Assembly (NCBI GenBank): GCA_023257975.1 | Contig: JALRAW010000165.1 | Span: 1-10,879, forward strand | DNA: 10,879 nucleotides | Origin: Candidatus Fonsibacter sp. | GTDB lineage: Bacteria; Pseudomonadota; Alphaproteobacteria; Pelagibacterales; Pelagibacteraceae | Direction: 5' to 3' | Part shown: piece after piece, positions 9,547 through 10,879 of the stretch | Layout of the letters: every line of letters begins with the position of its first letter | How positions within the stretch are numbered: position 1 is the first letter of the stretch | The notes under the pieces: generated by a model | What the model saw: the letters and a program-made list of their open reading frames with translations, nothing else | Databases searched by the model: none | What the model was told of the DNA's origin: nothing | Position numbers and translations under genes: made by a program

Positions 9547-10065
9547 TTATCTCTCGAATGTTCCTTCTCTTCTTATCTTCTTTTGTAATTGCAAAATTCC
9601 ATATAACAATGCTTCTGCAGATGGTGGGCAGCCTGGCACATATACATCAACAGGAACGATACGGTCACAGCCTCTAACTACAGCATATGAATAGTGATAG
9701 TAGCCACCCCCATTAGCGCAACTTCCCATAGAGATTACATAACGAGGTTCTGGCATCTGATCATAAACTTTACGAAGTGCTGGAGCCATTTTATTTGTTA
9801 AAGTTCCAGCAACAATCATCACATCCGATTGTCTTGGTGATGCTCTTGGTGCGGCTCCAAATCTTTCAAGATCGTATCGTGGCATGGATGCTTGCATCAT
9901 TTCTACTGCGCAACATGCAAGACCAAATGTCATCCAATGTAAAGAACCTGTTCTTGCCCAATTAATTAAATTTTCACTAGAAGTAGTAATAAAACCTTTT
10001 TCACTAAATTCTTTTGCGAGCTCTTTAAATTCTTCAGGAATTTGATCTAATTTATTTTGAATCAT
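9547..10065 (-). CDS. nuoB: NADH-quinone oxidoreductase subunit B (cluster N2)
   Basis: NuoB carries the terminal [4Fe-4S] cluster N2, which hands electrons to quinone, and faces NuoD and NuoH. From the start chosen here (172 residues) the ligands are the tandem pair Cys51-Cys52 in [12 protein letters not shown], Cys116 in [14 protein letters not shown] and Cys146 in [36 protein letters not shown] (61-80) is the conserved loop near the cluster. A longer frame starts at an ATG at 10092 and adds nine residues that overlap nuoA by 31 bases. I prefer the ATG at 10065 because it forms the ATGA overlap with the nuoA stop seen repeatedly in this operon, and an AAGGAG lies upstream of it. The longer form cannot be excluded. 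Confidence 0.96.
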   Translation of the reverse strand: MIQNKLDQIPEEFKELAKEFSEKGFITTSSENLINWARTGSLHWMTFGLACCAVEMMQASMPRYDLERFGAAPRASPRQSDVMIVAGTLTNKMAPALRKVYDQMPEPRYVISMGSCANGGGYYHYSYAVVRGCDRIVPVDVYVPGCPPSAEALLYGILQLQKKIRREGTFER

Positions 10066-10430
10066 TCCCAATCCAAAGCTCCTTTTTTCCATTCATAAAT
10101 AAAACCAACAGTTAGTATTCCAAGAAAAATCATCATTGACCAAAAACCCAATGAACCAATTTGACCTAAAGTAATCGCCCAAGGAAAAAGGAACGCCACC
10201 TCAAGATCAAATATTATGAAAAGAATTGAGACTAAATAAAAACGTACATCAAACTTCATTCTAGAGTCCCCAAACGGTTCAAAACCGCACTCATAAGCTG
10301 AAAGTTTTTCAGCATCCGGCTTACTTGGTGCACAAAGAAAATTAACAACGATGAAAGCTATTCCAATTCCGATCGCAACGAACAAAAAGATTAAAATAGT
10401 TAAGTAATTTTGTAAGTATTCAAAAAACAT
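10062..10430 (-). CDS. nuoA: NADH-quinone oxidoreductase subunit A
   Basis: NuoA (122 residues) is the ND3-type three-helix membrane subunit of complex I and the first gene of the operon. Helices lie at about 9-32, 63-84 and 94-112. The cytoplasmic loop holds [20 protein letters not shown] (42-61), whose Cys48 matches the loop cysteine exposed in the inactive state of the mitochondrial enzyme. The second helix carries the conserved acidic pair in [12 protein letters not shown] (Asp75, Glu77). The C terminus [11 protein letters not shown] is typical. The stop codon overlaps the preferred nuoB start as ATGA. No strong Shine-Dalgarno precedes the ATG at 10430. Confidence 0.97.
   Translation of the reverse strand: MFFEYLQNYLTILIFLFVAIGIGIAFIVVNFLCAPSKPDAEKLSAYECGFEPFGDSRMKFDVRFYLVSILFIIFDLEVAFLFPWAITLGQIGSLGFWSMMIFLGILTVGFIYEWKKGALDWE
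10079..10084 (-). promoter_or_regulatory. Possible Shine-Dalgarno for nuoB
   Basis: AAGGAG on the coding strand lies inside the last codons of nuoA, 13 bases before the ATG at 10065. The spacing is long, so its role is uncertain. It lies downstream of the alternative ATG at 10092 and could not serve that start. Confidence 0.35.
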
Positions 10431-10553
10431 TGGCCATTCTTATATAATAAGATAAGAAGATCTTTAAGTTATAAAAAAATAAAAACATTTGAGGATTTCT
10501 TAAAAGCCGTGCGTAAATACTCCATTTTTATAAAGAGATTAAAATAAAAATCT
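10431..10553. promoter_or_regulatory. Divergent intergenic region with the presumed nuo operon promoter
   Basis: These 123 bases separate the nuoA ATG from the start of the plus-strand membrane-protein ORF. Because every nuo gene downstream is coupled, the operon promoter should lie here. On the minus strand TATTAT (10449-10444) and TATAAC (10473-10468) could be -10 boxes, but neither has a TTGACA-like box at 16-18 bases. An 8-base palindrome AAGATCTT lies at 10457-10464. I see no terminator hairpin. The position is well supported; the exact promoter is not. Confidence 0.3.
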
Positions 10554-10879
10554 ATGTCAATTATTAAGATGGACTTAACTGAATCTGCTTGCAAATCAGG
10601 CAATCGTAGTTTTTATGTATCATTAGTTTTATCAATCATTATTATATCATTGATCATAACTAGTTTGGTTAATATTGAAAAGTCAAAATGTGAATGTGCA
10701 AATATCTCAAATAAGAATTATATAAAGGAATGGTTTATATTTGCATTGGTTTTCCAAATATCATTATTTCTATTCTTCATGATGGGTAGTGAGCCATGTT
10801 ATTATAGTTTCATAAATGGAAATTCTCTTTATATCCTAATGTTAATCTTTGCAGTCGTGAATTATATAATGTTATTCCG
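10554..10879 (+). CDS. Unrecognised small membrane protein, partial (runs off the right edge)
   Basis: A frame opens with ATG at 10554 and stays open for 108 codons to the window edge. I do not recognise the family. Three hydrophobic segments are visible, at about 20-40, 60-77 and 91-108. A hydrophilic loop between the first two carries a Cys-x-Cys pair (Cys46, Cys48, in KCECANISNKNYIKEWF), and Cys82 lies in the loop before the third. There is no Shine-Dalgarno before the ATG; the leader is A-rich (TTAAAATAAAAATCT). A second ATG at 10569 is possible. Bases 10561-10860 have 81 G+C of 300 (27%), lower than the nuo genes. The short multi-span Cys-x-Cys layout with an A-rich leader reminds me of uncharacterised membrane proteins of large DNA viruses of protists, but this is an impression only. 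That the frame is coding is likely, not certain. Confidence 0.55.
   Translation, partial: MSIIKMDLTESACKSGNRSFYVSLVLSIIIISLIITSLVNIEKSKCECANISNKNYIKEWFIFALVFQISLFLFFMMGSEPCYYSFINGNSLYILMLIFAVVNYIMLF

Noticed and set aside
445..10519. 12-base repeat CGTGCGTAAATA at 445-456 and 10508-10519
   Set aside because: One or a few 12-mers shared by chance are expected in an AT-rich sequence of 10.9 kb, and the flanks do not match well enough to suggest a duplication.
10440..10553. tRNA, riboswitch or terminator in the nuoA upstream region
   Set aside because: I found no cloverleaf, no stable hairpin with a U-run and no riboswitch core; there is only AT-rich sequence with a short AAGATCTT palindrome.

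Overview
The window is dominated by one minus-strand operon for proton-pumping NADH:quinone oxidoreductase (respiratory complex I). Read from right to left it runs nuoA-B-C-D-E-F-G-H-I-J-K and the first part of nuoL, with no unrelated gene inserted. Separate nuoC and nuoD, a NuoG without the extra N7 cysteines, about one-third G+C, and almost no spacing between genes suggest an alphaproteobacterium with a streamlined, AT-rich genome, most plausibly SAR11/Pelagibacterales-like. The taxon is inferred from protein character and base composition, not from a search.

Layout. 10554-10879: the start of an unrecognised plus-strand membrane-protein gene that runs off the right edge. 10431-10553: the intergenic leader of the divergent nuo operon. 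10430-1472: eleven complete genes, nuoA to nuoK, joined by ATGA or TAATG overlaps or gaps of 0-2 bases. 1471-about 355: the first ~375 codons of nuoL, the antiporter-like proton-pumping subunit. From about 352 to the left edge the same reading frame continues without a stop, but the protein is no longer NuoL. It is the C-terminal half of a prolipoprotein diacylglyceryl transferase (Lgt) of a Bacteroidetes-like type, and the DNA is clearly richer in G+C (160 of the first 340 bases, 47%, by hand count).

The genes form one machine. NuoE, F and G oxidise NADH and pass electrons down an Fe-S chain. NuoB, C, D and I carry them to the terminal cluster and the quinone site. NuoA, H, J, K and L form the membrane arm. 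nuoM and nuoN would be expected after nuoL but are not here, because the sequence changes identity inside nuoL.

The main anomaly is the in-frame NuoL/Lgt junction in an A-rich stretch at about 338-355. The economical explanation is an assembly or amplification chimera, or a recent illegitimate join, rather than a functional fusion. The right-edge ORF, with about 27% G+C and no visible Shine-Dalgarno, may be a second foreign end. I found no RNA genes, CRISPR arrays, insertion sequences or convincing terminators.
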